Origin: Saccharothrix saharensis | GTDB lineage: Bacteria; Actinomycetota; Actinomycetes; Mycobacteriales; Pseudonocardiaceae | Direction: 5' to 3' | DNA length: 64,000 nucleotides | Assembly: GCF_006716745.1 (NCBI RefSeq) | Contig: NZ_VFPP01000001.1 | Location: 744,001-808,000 of the forward strand | Shown here: piece after piece, positions 34,622 to 43,517 of the stretch | Layout of the letters: each line of letters begins with the position of its first letter | Numbering within the stretch: the first letter of the stretch is position 1 | Notes under the pieces: model-generated | What the model was told of the DNA's origin: nothing | Databases searched by the model: none | The model's input: only the letters and a program-made list of their open reading frames with translations | Program-made: the position numbers and the translations under genes

Positions 34622-35316
34622 CGGTGTCCGCGCCACGACGGGGTGATCCCGCCGCCGAGATCGGGACTGGCATCCTGTCGCGCATCGCCTCGGTCGTGTA
34701 CTGGTTCGTCGTCATCGAGGCCATGATCGTGCTGACGACGGCCCCCGGGTTCCTCGCGCTGCTGTTCCTGGATCGCGGCGCGGGCAACGCGCCGCTGGTC
34801 GGGCTGTGCTTCGCCCCCGTCGGCCCGGCGCTGTCGGCCGCCGTCTACGCCTGGCGGGTGTTCCTGGCCGACCGGGACCTCTCCCCCGCCCGGCACTTCC
34901 GCCGCGGCTACCGGCTCAACTGGCTCGACGTGCTGCGCTGGTGGCTGCCCGCCCTGGCGGTGCTCACCGTGATCGGTTTCAGCCTGGCCAACCTGGAGCT
35001 CGCCGCCGTGCCCGCCGGGTACGGCCTCGTGCTGGTCGTCGTCGCCGTGGCCGTCCTGGTCTGGTCGACGCAGGCGCTGGTGCTGTCGTCCACGCTCTCC
35101 CTGCGCACCCGTGACACGGCACGCCTCGCGTCCTACTACCTGGCCGCACGGCCCGCGAGCGCGCTCGGCGCGTTGTCGTTGCTCGTCGCGGCCGGAGGGC
35201 TCGTCGTGCTCACCTCGGACTGGGTGCTCGCGCTGCTGGCCGCACCGTTCACCCTCCTCCTGCTGCGCAACGCCGAACCGGTACTGCGTGACGCCACGGA
35301 AAGGTTCACCGCGTGA
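34618..35316 (+). CDS. YesL family (DUF624) membrane protein
   Basis: The 232-aa integral membrane protein has about five hydrophobic segments, including YWFVVIEAMIVLTTAPGFLALLF near the N-terminus and paired helices at the C-terminus. This matches the DUF624/YesL family, which is repeatedly encoded beside Lpl-type ABC transporters and plant-polysaccharide hydrolases; its function is not established, and an accessory role in the transporter is the usual guess. Start GTG 34618 overlaps the GH39 stop; a second GTG at 34624 is possible. Its own stop overlaps the GH42 start. Confidence 0.85.
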   Translation: MTVSAPRRGDPAAEIGTGILSRIASVVYWFVVIEAMIVLTTAPGFLALLFLDRGAGNAPLVGLCFAPVGPALSAAVYAWRVFLADRDLSPARHFRRGYRLNWLDVLRWWLPALAVLTVIGFSLANLELAAVPAGYGLVLVVVAVAVLVWSTQALVLSSTLSLRTRDTARLASYYLAARPASALGALSLLVAAGGLVVLTSDWVLALLAAPFTLLLLRNAEPVLRDATERFTA

Positions 35317-37352
35317 CCTCGCAGATCATGCCCCCGAGCATCGGTTACGGCGGCGACTACAACCCGGAGCAATGGCCCCGGGAGGTCTGGGACGACGACT
35401 ACGCCGCGTTCAAGCTCGCCGGCATCAACACGGTCACGGTGGGTGTGTTCGCCTGGGCGCACCTGGAACCCGCCGAGTTCCGCTACGACTTCTCGACGCT
35501 GGACGCGATCGTGGAACGGGCGACGGCCGAGGGCATGCGGGTCGTGCTGGCGACCCCGAGCGGCGCGATGCCGCCGTGGCTGGCACGCAAGTACCCGGAC
35601 GCCTGCCGGGTCGACTTCGAGGGGCGGCGGCACGTCTACGGGCAGCGGCACAACGCCTGCCCCTCCTCGCGCGACTTCCGCCGTGCGGCCGTGGCGCTGG
35701 CAGGGCGGCTGGCACGGCGGTACGGGACCAACCCGGCGGTCGTGGCCTGGCACATCGGCAACGAGTACGGCGGCGCGTGCTGGTGCCCGGAGTGCGGCGA
35801 CGCGTTCCGCAAGTGGCTGCGCGGGCGCTACGGCTCGCTCGACCGGCTCAACGACGCGTGGAACACCACGTTCTGGTCCCACACGTTCACCAAGTGGTCG
35901 CAGATCGAGCCGCCGAACGCGTTGTCCGAGCACTGGCGCGGGCCCGACCACACCGCGTTCCAGGGCATCACGCTGGACTACAAGCGGTTCATGTCCGACC
36001 AGCTGCTCGAAGGGTTCCTGGCGGAGAAGGCGGCCATCCGCGAGCACGCGCCGGACACGCCCGTGACGACGAACATGATGGGCCTCTACCAGCCGATCGA
36101 CTACCACCGCTGGGCGCCGCACCTGGACTTCGCGTCGTGGGACAACTACCCGCCGGCGGACCGCTCGTCCACCCGCACGGCCGCGCGCATGGCGTTGACG
36201 CACGGGCTGATGCGCGGCCTGCGCGACGGCGACCCGTTCTGGGTGATGGAGCAGACCCCCTCGGTCACCGCGTCGCGTGACGTGAACCCGGTCAAGCGCC
36301 CCGGCGTGCTGCGGCTGTGGTCGTGGCAGTCGGTCGCGCACGGCGCGGACGCGGTGCTGTACTTCCAGCTCCGGCAGTCCCGCGGCGCGTGCGAGAAGTA
36401 CCACGGCGCCGTGCTCGACCACGCGGGCCGCACGGACACCCGCGTGTTCCGGGAGGTCGCCGAGGTGGGCGCCGAGTTCGCCCGCGTCGGTGACGCGGTG
36501 CTGGGCGGCCGCACCCCCGCGCGTGCCGCGCTGCTGGTCGACTGGGACAGCTGGTGGGCCGTCGAGATGTCCGACGGACCCAACCGCAACGTGCGCTACC
36601 TGGACGTCCTCACCACCTACCACCGCGCGCTGTGGCAGGCCAACGTGCCGCTCGACGTGGTGCCCGTGACCGCCGACCTGTCCGGCTACGAGGTCGTCGT
36701 CGCGCCGCTGCTGCACATGGTGAAAGGCGACCTGGCCGACCGGGTGACCGCGCTGGTGGAGCGTGGCGGCACGTTCGTCACCACCGCCCTGTCCGGCCGC
36801 GTGGACGAGGACGACAACGCGTTCCTGACCGATGTGCCGGGGCCGTTCGGGGCGCTGCTCGGCCTGCGGGTCGAGGAGACCGACGCGCAGCAGCCCGACG
36901 TGGTGAACCCCGTGACGCTGTTCGGCGCGGAGCACGACGCCCGGCACGTGTTCGAGGTCGTCGTGCCGGACGACGCCGAGGTGCTGGGCACCTACGGTGC
37001 CGACTTCTACGCCGGCACGCCCGCCGTGACGCGGTCCGCGCGGGGTCGTGGGCACGCCTGGTACGTCGCGACGCTGCTGGACGACTCGGGCGTGGACGCC
37101 GTCGTGCGCTCGGCCCTGGCCCACCACGACCTGCTCGGACCGCTCGCGGACAGCCCGGACGTCGAGGTGACCGACCGCATCACCGCAGACGGCACCCGCT
37201 ACCTGTTCATCCTGAACCACGGCCCCGCCCGCACGGTCCCGATCCCCGTGCCCGGCACGGACCTCCTGACCGACCGGCCGCTGAGTTCGGGCGAGCCCTT
37301 GGAGCTGCCCCCGACCGCCGTCCTGGTCGTCCGCTGCGATCCTGAACGTTGA
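35313..37352 (+). CDS. GH42 beta-galactosidase (or alpha-L-arabinopyranosidase)
   Basis: The 679-aa product has the GH42 barrel (about 1-390), trimerisation domain and C-terminal beta-sandwich. The acid/base is E151 (WHIGNEYGG) and the nucleophile E313 (WVMEQTPS). The zinc-binding Cys cluster is present as CWCPEC after the acid/base, with an earlier Cys in HNACPSS. Start GTG 35313 overlaps the DUF624 stop. There is no signal peptide. In a xylan operon it could remove galactose or L-arabinopyranose side groups. Its TGA lies inside the first unit of the second 22-bp repeat array. Confidence 0.94.
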   Translation: MTSQIMPPSIGYGGDYNPEQWPREVWDDDYAAFKLAGINTVTVGVFAWAHLEPAEFRYDFSTLDAIVERATAEGMRVVLATPSGAMPPWLARKYPDACRVDFEGRRHVYGQRHNACPSSRDFRRAAVALAGRLARRYGTNPAVVAWHIGNEYGGACWCPECGDAFRKWLRGRYGSLDRLNDAWNTTFWSHTFTKWSQIEPPNALSEHWRGPDHTAFQGITLDYKRFMSDQLLEGFLAEKAAIREHAPDTPVTTNMMGLYQPIDYHRWAPHLDFASWDNYPPADRSSTRTAARMALTHGLMRGLRDGDPFWVMEQTPSVTASRDVNPVKRPGVLRLWSWQSVAHGADAVLYFQLRQSRGACEKYHGAVLDHAGRTDTRVFREVAEVGAEFARVGDAVLGGRTPARAALLVDWDSWWAVEMSDGPNRNVRYLDVLTTYHRALWQANVPLDVVPVTADLSGYEVVVAPLLHMVKGDLADRVTALVERGGTFVTTALSGRVDEDDNAFLTDVPGPFGALLGLRVEETDAQQPDVVNPVTLFGAEHDARHVFEVVVPDDAEVLGTYGADFYAGTPAVTRSARGRGHAWYVATLLDDSGVDAVVRSALAHHDLLGPLADSPDVEVTDRITADGTRYLFILNHGPARTVPIPVPGTDLLTDRPLSSGEPLELPPTAVLVVRCDPER

Positions 37353-37405
37353 ACTCAGGGGTCCTGAACGTAGGACACACGCGGTCTGAGCGTTCGACAC
37401 ACGCT
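37340..37405. repeat. Three tandem 22-bp hairpin-forming units (array 2)
   Basis: Units at 37340, 37362 and 37384 are each exactly 22 bp and share the CTGAACGTT/CTGAGCGTTCGA core with array 1. The first contains the stop codon of GH42; the last supplies two of the three bases of the stop codon of the convergent GH67 gene. The array fills the whole gap between the two genes. Confidence 0.85.
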
Positions 37406-39380
37406 AGTGGATGGTGCGGGCGCGGGCGTCCGGCACGCCCGACTTGCGCCAGAAGTAGGTGTTCACCTGGTCCCGCCACTCCGTCGCGCACCGCAGCTGC
37501 TCCGCCAACAACGCGGCCACCCGCTCGTACACCTCGGACGGCACGTGCCCCTCGACCTTCGCCCACGTGTCCGCCATCCGCGCCACCTCGTCCCGGCCCG
37601 CGAAGTGGGTGTCGTAGATGTGCTGGATCACCGTCGTCCCGGAGTGCAGGACATGCCCGTACGGCACGTGGTGGAAGAACAGCAGCAGTTCGTCCGGGCA
37701 CGTCTCCACCGACTCGTACACCTCCCGCCACGGCTGCGGGAACTGGCCGGCGAAACCCGTGCCCGTGGCCCGCGTCCGGTCGACGCCCACCCCGTCGCGG
37801 TCGGCGAAGTGGTAGGTGCCCCACCGCGAGTACTCGTAGCCGTCGACGCTCGGACCGTAGTGGTCACCGGGGTTCACCATGAACCCGACCCCCAACGGCG
37901 CGGTGTACCGCTCGTACGTCAGCCACGAGCCGCCCATGACCTCGTGCAACGCCTCCCGCACCGCGGTGGTCTCGCCGAAGGTGAGGCCGATCCACTCGTC
38001 CAGCACGGCCTCCGACGCGACCCGGTCGTCCCACGCGAGCCGGCCGAACCCGAACAGGTTGGCCTGCGCCAGCGGGTGCCCGGTCCAGAACGGGTCGTCG
38101 CCGACGTTCGACACGGCCACCACACCACCCCCGGGCGCGGCGGCCCGCCCCGCGGCGATGTCGGCGACCGTCGGCCGATCGTCGCCCCACGGCCGGAAGC
38201 CGAGCATCTCCCGCCACTGCGGCACGAGGTGGCACACGTGCTTCTGCTGCCCGGTGTACTCCTGCGTCACCTGCAACTCGACCGCGAGCCGGGTCCGCGG
38301 CATCGCCGCGATCACCGGCGACAACGGCTCGCGGACCTGGAAGTCCACCGGACCGGCCTTCACCTGCAGCACCACGTTCGGGTCGAACGCGCCGTCCAGC
38401 GGGGCGAAGTGGTCGTACGCCGCCCGCGCCCGGTCCGTCGAGCGGTCACGCCAGTCCTGGTGGTGGTCGTAGACGAACGCGCGCCAGAACACCGTCCCGC
38501 CGAACGGGGCGAGCGCGCGGGCCAGCACGTTCGCGCCGTCCGCGTGGTCACGGCCGTAGGCGAACGGTCCGGGCTGGCCCTCCGAGTCGGCCTTGACGAC
38601 GTACCCGCCGAAGTCCGGGACCGCCGCGTACACCCGCGCCGTCGTGCGCGCCCACCAGTCCCGCACGGCCGGGTCGAGCGGGTCCGCGGTGGGCAGGCCG
38701 CCCAGCGTGATCGGCGCGGCGAAGCTCACCGACAGGTGCACCCTGATCCCGTGCGGTCGGAACACCTCGGCCAGTCGCACCACTTCGGGCAGCAGGTCGG
38801 TCAGCAGCCTGGCCTCGGTGCGGTGCACGTTGACGTTGTTCAACCCCACCCGGTTGACGCCGATCGAGCCGAGCAGCCGCGCGTAGGCGCGGGTCCGGGA
38901 CAGGTCGGCCCGGACCGCGCCGTCGGCGTAGAAGATCGAGCCGCCCGCGTACCCGCGTTCGACCTGCCCCATCACCGGGTGCACGTCGACGTTGTCCCAG
39001 TGGTCCAGCATCCGCACCGGCTGGCGCGGCGCGTGCCGCTTCGGCGGTGCCTCACCCGCGAACGCCGACTCGCCCAGCCGCACCACGTGGTGGAAGCCGT
39101 AGAGCAACCCCGGGCCGTCGACCGCGCGGACCACCGTGGTCGTGCCCGCGCGCCCCACCACGAACGCCTCGGGGTCGGTCTCCCCGGCGTCGGGCGCGCA
39201 GACCAGCTCCAGGTCCACCGGACCGTCGTCGACCAGCGCACCGCCGTGCTCGGCCGCCGCCGCTCCGATCTCGCCGCGCACCGTGGCGACGACCGGCCCC
39301 TCCCCGAGGACGCGGGTCCGCCGCGAGCCGATCGCCCGGAACGCGGAGGCGGGGAGCCAGGCGGGGTGCACGCCGATCAT
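37404..39380 (-). CDS. aguA: GH67 alpha-glucuronidase
   Basis: The 658-aa product matches GH67 along its length. It removes 4-O-methyl-glucuronic acid from the non-reducing end of aldouronic oligosaccharides released from glucuronoxylan. Visible family blocks are ARQPVRMLDHWDN-type (PVRMLDHWDNVDV), FGGYVVKADSEGQPGP in the barrel (region of a catalytic Glu), LQVTQEYTGQQKH, and the C-terminal FFHHVPYGH...SGTTVIQHIYDTH. No signal peptide, so it works on imported oligomers, matching the Lpl-type transporter in the facing operon. ATG 39380 has GGGAGGAAC upstream. The stop falls at the edge of the repeat array. Confidence 0.95.
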   Translation of the reverse strand: MIGVHPAWLPASAFRAIGSRRTRVLGEGPVVATVRGEIGAAAAEHGGALVDDGPVDLELVCAPDAGETDPEAFVVGRAGTTTVVRAVDGPGLLYGFHHVVRLGESAFAGEAPPKRHAPRQPVRMLDHWDNVDVHPVMGQVERGYAGGSIFYADGAVRADLSRTRAYARLLGSIGVNRVGLNNVNVHRTEARLLTDLLPEVVRLAEVFRPHGIRVHLSVSFAAPITLGGLPTADPLDPAVRDWWARTTARVYAAVPDFGGYVVKADSEGQPGPFAYGRDHADGANVLARALAPFGGTVFWRAFVYDHHQDWRDRSTDRARAAYDHFAPLDGAFDPNVVLQVKAGPVDFQVREPLSPVIAAMPRTRLAVELQVTQEYTGQQKHVCHLVPQWREMLGFRPWGDDRPTVADIAAGRAAAPGGGVVAVSNVGDDPFWTGHPLAQANLFGFGRLAWDDRVASEAVLDEWIGLTFGETTAVREALHEVMGGSWLTYERYTAPLGVGFMVNPGDHYGPSVDGYEYSRWGTYHFADRDGVGVDRTRATGTGFAGQFPQPWREVYESVETCPDELLLFFHHVPYGHVLHSGTTVIQHIYDTHFAGRDEVARMADTWAKVEGHVPSEVYERVAALLAEQLRCATEWRDQVNTYFWRKSGVPDARARTIH

Positions 39381-39419
39381 GGACAGGTTCCTCCCGGTGC
39401 GGGATCGGTGACATCGTCA

Positions 39420-39448
39420 AACCTATGTCGCTCTCCCTGTCCGGGCAA
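39420..39448 (-). promoter_or_regulatory. Promoter of the GH67 gene
   Basis: On the minus strand TTGCCC (39448-39443), a 17-bp spacer and TAGGTT (39425-39420) fit a housekeeping promoter about 40 bp upstream of the ATG. CGAAACATTTGCG at 39494-39506 upstream is a loose match to the xylan operator motif. Confidence 0.55.
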
Positions 39449-39531
39449 GGAAAACAGTCGTCCACTGTCGACGTTCACACTGCTGAACCGCTACGAAACA
39501 TTTGCGTGCCAACAGGTCCGTGACAGACGTG

Positions 39532-40743
39532 TCAAATGGACTCTTCGAACAAGTGCAGTGGAACCGCGTCGGCGAGCGCCTGGTAGCCGGCCGGTGTCAG
39601 GTGGAGGTGGTCGCCCTCGTCGTAGGCGGCACGCAGGCGGCGCGGGTCGTCCGGGTCGCGGACCGCCGCGTCGAAGTCGAGCACGGCGTCGAACACCCCG
39701 CCCGCGCGGATCCACTCGTTGACCGCCTGACGTGCCGCTTCACGGTGGCCGTCCGGGTCGTCGTACGCCTCGTTGCCGCCCAGCGGTGCCAACGTGGCCC
39801 CGTACACCTTGATGCCGTGCGCGTGGGCGCGGACCACGATCTGCTCGTAGGCCGCGCAGAGGTCGTCCGCCACCTGCTTCTGCGTGACGGCGGTGGCGTG
39901 CGCGGTGGCGATGTCGTTGATGCCCTCGAACACCGCCAGCCAGGCCACGCCGGTCTGCGCCAGCACGTCGCGGTCGAGGCGGGCCAGGGCGCTGGGGCCG
40001 ATCCCGTCGGCGAGCACCCGGTTGCCGCCGGTGCCCTGGTTGAGCACGGCGACGCCCGAGGTGGTGGGGTGCGCCCGCAGCCGGGCCGACAGCCGGTCCG
40101 GCCACCGGTCGTTGCCGTTCGTGGTGGAACCCCGCCCATCGGTGAGGGAATCGCCCAAGGTGACCACGGCGGCACCGCCCCGTTCCGACCACACCTCGAT
40201 GCCGCTGAGGAAGTACCAGTGGTCGGTGGTCGTCGCGCCCGGCAGGTCGTCGGCCGCCACCCGGTCGCCCGCCGCGACGTGGGACGTCGTGCGCGAGCCG
40301 GGGTGCGAGGTGACCAGGTCGGACGCCTGCCCGTCGGCCAGGTGCACCGTCACGGTCAGGTTCGCCTCGGCCCCGACCGGGAAGTCCAGCGGGTCCGACA
40401 CCACCTGCGCCCCGACCGGAACGACGACGCCGGCGCGGCCGTGGAACGTGACCGGGCGGGCCGACCCCGGCTCGATCGCCGCCACCCCGGCCCGGCCGTC
40501 GACCGGCCGCGCCACGGTCACCGCCGTGATGGGCAGGACCGCGCCGCCGAACGCGTTGGAGAAGCGCAGCCGCAGCCGGTCGCCACCGACCGTGACGCGC
40601 GCGGTCTGCCGCAGCGTGGCGTCGGCGAGCACCAGGCCCTCGCGGGTGAACGGCGCGGGCGGCAGGTTGTCCGGCTCGGTCACCTGCGGTGCGGACACCC
40701 ACGTGTGGACCCAACGGCCGACGGGTGATGCGCTGGAACTCAT
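39532..40743 (-). CDS. SGNH/GDSL-family esterase
   Basis: The 403-aa product has an N-terminal beta-rich domain (about 10-165) and a C-terminal SGNH hydrolase. The four SGNH blocks are visible: TLGDSLTDGRGST (Ser nucleophile), NQGTGGNRV (Gly), FEGINDIA (Asn) and DHLHLTPAGY (Asp/His). There is no signal peptide. In this locus it may deacetylate imported xylo-oligosaccharides, but members of this family are also carbohydrate esterases or lipases of other substrates, so the role is inferred. ATG 40743 has GGAGG ten bases upstream. The gene precedes GH67 on the same strand with a 150-bp gap containing the GH67 promoter. Confidence 0.88.
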   Translation of the reverse strand: MSSSASPVGRWVHTWVSAPQVTEPDNLPPAPFTREGLVLADATLRQTARVTVGGDRLRLRFSNAFGGAVLPITAVTVARPVDGRAGVAAIEPGSARPVTFHGRAGVVVPVGAQVVSDPLDFPVGAEANLTVTVHLADGQASDLVTSHPGSRTTSHVAAGDRVAADDLPGATTTDHWYFLSGIEVWSERGGAAVVTLGDSLTDGRGSTTNGNDRWPDRLSARLRAHPTTSGVAVLNQGTGGNRVLADGIGPSALARLDRDVLAQTGVAWLAVFEGINDIATAHATAVTQKQVADDLCAAYEQIVVRAHAHGIKVYGATLAPLGGNEAYDDPDGHREAARQAVNEWIRAGGVFDAVLDFDAAVRDPDDPRRLRAAYDEGDHLHLTPAGYQALADAVPLHLFEESI

Positions 40744-41293
40744 GATCGGGGGACCTCCGCAACTCTTGCGGGCGAACACGGATTCGGTGGGACGCTACCT
40801 GCCCGCGCCGGCACCGCGCCGACGCCCGTGAAGTGCTGCCCACCGACCCGTGCCGCACGATCGTGTGGTCCTGTCACCTCCGCTGCCACGCCGCAGTCCG
40901 GCGATCTCCGGTCGACAGGCGGGAAAGCTGCCCACCGCCGCCCGCCTGGCCCACCTCGGTCACCCGCTACGTCAAGCACCGCAGCGGGAAGGTGGAGGCC
41001 ACCACCCACTCCACGAGCGGCGCGCACCCCTGGCTGCTGATCCCGAAGGCGTGGACGACCGCGGCTACCTGTTCAGCATCCAGCCGCTCCAGACGTGGAA
41101 GAAGGCACTCGGTCACAGCGGCGGCGAGTTCGACCTCGACCGGGAGCACGACCAGCCGGCACCTCGACGCCCCCTGACCGGCCTCGTGCCGAGCGCGGAG
41201 CGGGGCCGCCTTGCGCCAACCGGGCGACCCTGGTGTGAGGCGACGCCGGGGTGGGAACCGTCCCGGTGACGTCGTCGGGCGCGGGGAGGCGGC
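40744..41293. other. 550-bp intergenic region, no confident gene
   Basis: This gap separates the divergent GDSL esterase and the second ABC transporter and must contain both promoters. A plus-strand frame around 41050-41180 reads GYLFSIQPLQTWKKALGHS and then EFDLDREHDQP, less Arg-rich than usual noise, but lacks a start with a ribosome site and matches no family I know. It may be a relic. Confidence 0.4.
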
Positions 41294-42610
41294 ATGCGGG
41301 GGCTCTCGGGCACGTCGGTGCTGGTCACGGCCGCGCTGGTGCTCGCCGGGTGCGGCGGGCTGGGTTCGCGCTCCGCCGACGCGCTGGTCACCATGGGCTT
41401 CGGGCTCCCCGACGAGCACGCCACGGCACGCGTGGCCGTGTTCCGCGAGGGCAACCCGGACGTCGACCTGCGGATCAGCGAGGGCGCGTTCGACGAGCAG
41501 CAGTTCCTGTCCGCGGTGGCCGCGGGCGACCCGCCCGACCTGGTGTACGCGGAACGGCGCAAGCTGGGCGGCTACGCGGCGCGCGGCGCGGTGCAGAGCC
41601 TGGACGGCTGCCTGCGCGCGCACGGCGTCGACCTCGGCCGGTTCCGGGAGGCGGCCCTGCGCCAGGTCACCTACGAGGACGAGGTGTACGGGCTGCCGGA
41701 GTTCTCCAGCGTCCGGCTGATGATCGTCAACAACCCGGTGGTGCGGGCCGCGGGCCTGGACCCGGCGGCGCTCACCACGGCCGACTGGGCCGCGATGGGC
41801 GCACTCGCCGACCGGCTGGCCCGGGTCGACGGCGGTCGGGTGGAGCGCATCGGGTTCGACCCGAAGGTCCCCGAGTTCCTGCCGCTGTGGGCCAAGGCGA
41901 ACGGCGCGGAGCTGATCGGGCCCGACGCGCGGCTGGACGACCCGCGCGTGGTCGAGGCGGTCCGCCACACGACCGACCTGGTGGCGCGGCAGGGTGGCTG
42001 GGCGTCGTTCAAGGCGTTCCGCGACACGTTCGACCAGTTCGGCGCGAACAACCAGTACGCGACCGGCCAACTGGCGGCGATGCCGATGGACTCCTGGTAC
42101 GTCAACACGCTGGCGACCAACTCGCCCGACGCCGACGTGACGATCACGCCGTTCACCGACCGGGACGGACGGGTGCTGACCGAGTCCGGCGGGCAGGCCT
42201 GGGCGATCCCCAAGGGTGCCAGGCACCCGGAGCAGGCCTGCCGCTTCCTGGTCACGATGACCGACACGGAGACCTGGGTGACCGCCGCGAAGGCGCGGCG
42301 GGACGCGCTGGCCGAGGCCGGGCGGCCGTACGGCGGCACGTTCACCGCCGACCGGGTCGCCGACGAGCGGATCTTCCGCGAGGTGTTCGACCCGAAGGGC
42401 AACCCGATCCTGGAGCGGGGCGTGCCGGTGGTGCTGTCCCTGCAGGACGAGGCCTTCGCCCTGCCACCGAGCCCGGCCGCGAGCGAGCTGGTGCGCGCCT
42501 GGGAGGGCGCGGTGAACCGGGTGCTGGTCGGGCAGCAGAGCCCGGAGGAGGCCATGGCCCAGGCGCAGCGGGAGGCGGAACGGGCGCTCAAGCGGGTGGG
42601 CGGGAGGTAG
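41294..42610 (+). CDS. Sugar-binding lipoprotein of second CUT1 ABC transporter
   Basis: The 438-aa product has a short lipoprotein signal (MRGLSGTSVLVTAALVLAGC; lipobox LAGC, C20) and the two-lobe fold of family-1 solute-binding proteins, including AAGDPPDLVYAERR, GVKLP-like YGLPEFSSVRLMIVNN, and AMPMDSWYVNTL where the sugar is usually bound. GGGGAGGCGGC precedes the ATG. The substrate is unknown. Two permease genes follow directly. No regulator or hydrolase belongs to the cluster, which is unusual beside two loci that have both. Confidence 0.9.
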   Translation: MRGLSGTSVLVTAALVLAGCGGLGSRSADALVTMGFGLPDEHATARVAVFREGNPDVDLRISEGAFDEQQFLSAVAAGDPPDLVYAERRKLGGYAARGAVQSLDGCLRAHGVDLGRFREAALRQVTYEDEVYGLPEFSSVRLMIVNNPVVRAAGLDPAALTTADWAAMGALADRLARVDGGRVERIGFDPKVPEFLPLWAKANGAELIGPDARLDDPRVVEAVRHTTDLVARQGGWASFKAFRDTFDQFGANNQYATGQLAAMPMDSWYVNTLATNSPDADVTITPFTDRDGRVLTESGGQAWAIPKGARHPEQACRFLVTMTDTETWVTAAKARRDALAEAGRPYGGTFTADRVADERIFREVFDPKGNPILERGVPVVLSLQDEAFALPPSPAASELVRAWEGAVNRVLVGQQSPEEAMAQAQREAERALKRVGGR

Positions 42611-42614
42611 TGCC

Positions 42615-43517
42615 GTGACGGTCAGCCGACGTGAGGCGCGGGCGGGGTGGTTGTTCCTGCTGCCGTGGGTGGTCGGGTTCCTGGCGTTCACCGCCGGACC
42701 GATGCTGTTCAGCCTCTGGCTGTCCCTGACGCACTACGACATGCTCAAGCCGCCGACGTTCGTCGGCCTCGAGAACTACCGCGAGGCCATGACGGACCAG
42801 CGGGTCGGCACCGCGTTGTGGAACACGGTCTTCTACACCGCGCTGCACGTGCCCGCGCAGATCGTGCTGGCGCTGGCCCTGGCGAGCCTGCTGCGCCGCG
42901 CCGGTCGCGGCGGCGGGTTCTTCCGCACCGTCCTGTACCTGCCCGTGATGACGCCGCCGGTGGCGCTCGCGGCGATGTTCCTGTTGCTGCTCAACGGTCA
43001 GCACGGCGCGATCAACGGATTCCTGGGCTGGTTCGGGTTCCAGGGCCCGAACTGGACCACCGACCCCGCGTGGATCAAGCCCGGGCTGGTGGTGATGAGC
43101 CTGTGGACGGTCGGCAGCACGGCGGTGCTGTACCTGGCGGCGCTGACCCGCGTCCCCGTGGAGCGGTACGAGGCGGCGCGGCTGGACGGCGCGAGCCCGT
43201 GGCGCCAGTTCTGGCACGTGACGCTGCCCGGCATCAGCGGCACGGTGTACTTCACCGCGGTGGTCAACACGATCGCGTCCCTGCAGGTGTTCACCGAGGC
43301 GTACGCGATGTTCTTCGGGGCGCGGGCGAAGGCCTCCGCGGAGGGCGACGCCGCGTTGTTCTACGTGATCCACCTGTTCCAGGAGGCGTTCGGGTCGCTG
43401 CGGATGGGGTACGCGTCGGCGTTGGCGTGGGGTTTGTTCGCGGTGATCGCCGTCATCACGGCCGTGCAGGTGCGGTTGTCGCGCCGGTACGTGCACTACG
43501 AGGGTGATCGGTCGTGA
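42615..43517 (+). CDS. CUT1 sugar ABC transporter permease (MalF type)
   Basis: The 300-aa product is a six-helix permease: GWLFLLPWVVGFLAFTAGPM as first helix, LSLTHYDMLKPPTFVGLENY as the usual periplasmic segment, and the EAA loop YEAARLDGASPWRQFWHVTL. Start GTG 42615 lies four bases after the binding protein stop. It pairs with the next permease. As in the other clusters no ATPase is encoded. Confidence 0.93.
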   Translation: MTVSRREARAGWLFLLPWVVGFLAFTAGPMLFSLWLSLTHYDMLKPPTFVGLENYREAMTDQRVGTALWNTVFYTALHVPAQIVLALALASLLRRAGRGGGFFRTVLYLPVMTPPVALAAMFLLLLNGQHGAINGFLGWFGFQGPNWTTDPAWIKPGLVVMSLWTVGSTAVLYLAALTRVPVERYEAARLDGASPWRQFWHVTLPGISGTVYFTAVVNTIASLQVFTEAYAMFFGARAKASAEGDAALFYVIHLFQEAFGSLRMGYASALAWGLFAVIAVITAVQVRLSRRYVHYEGDRS

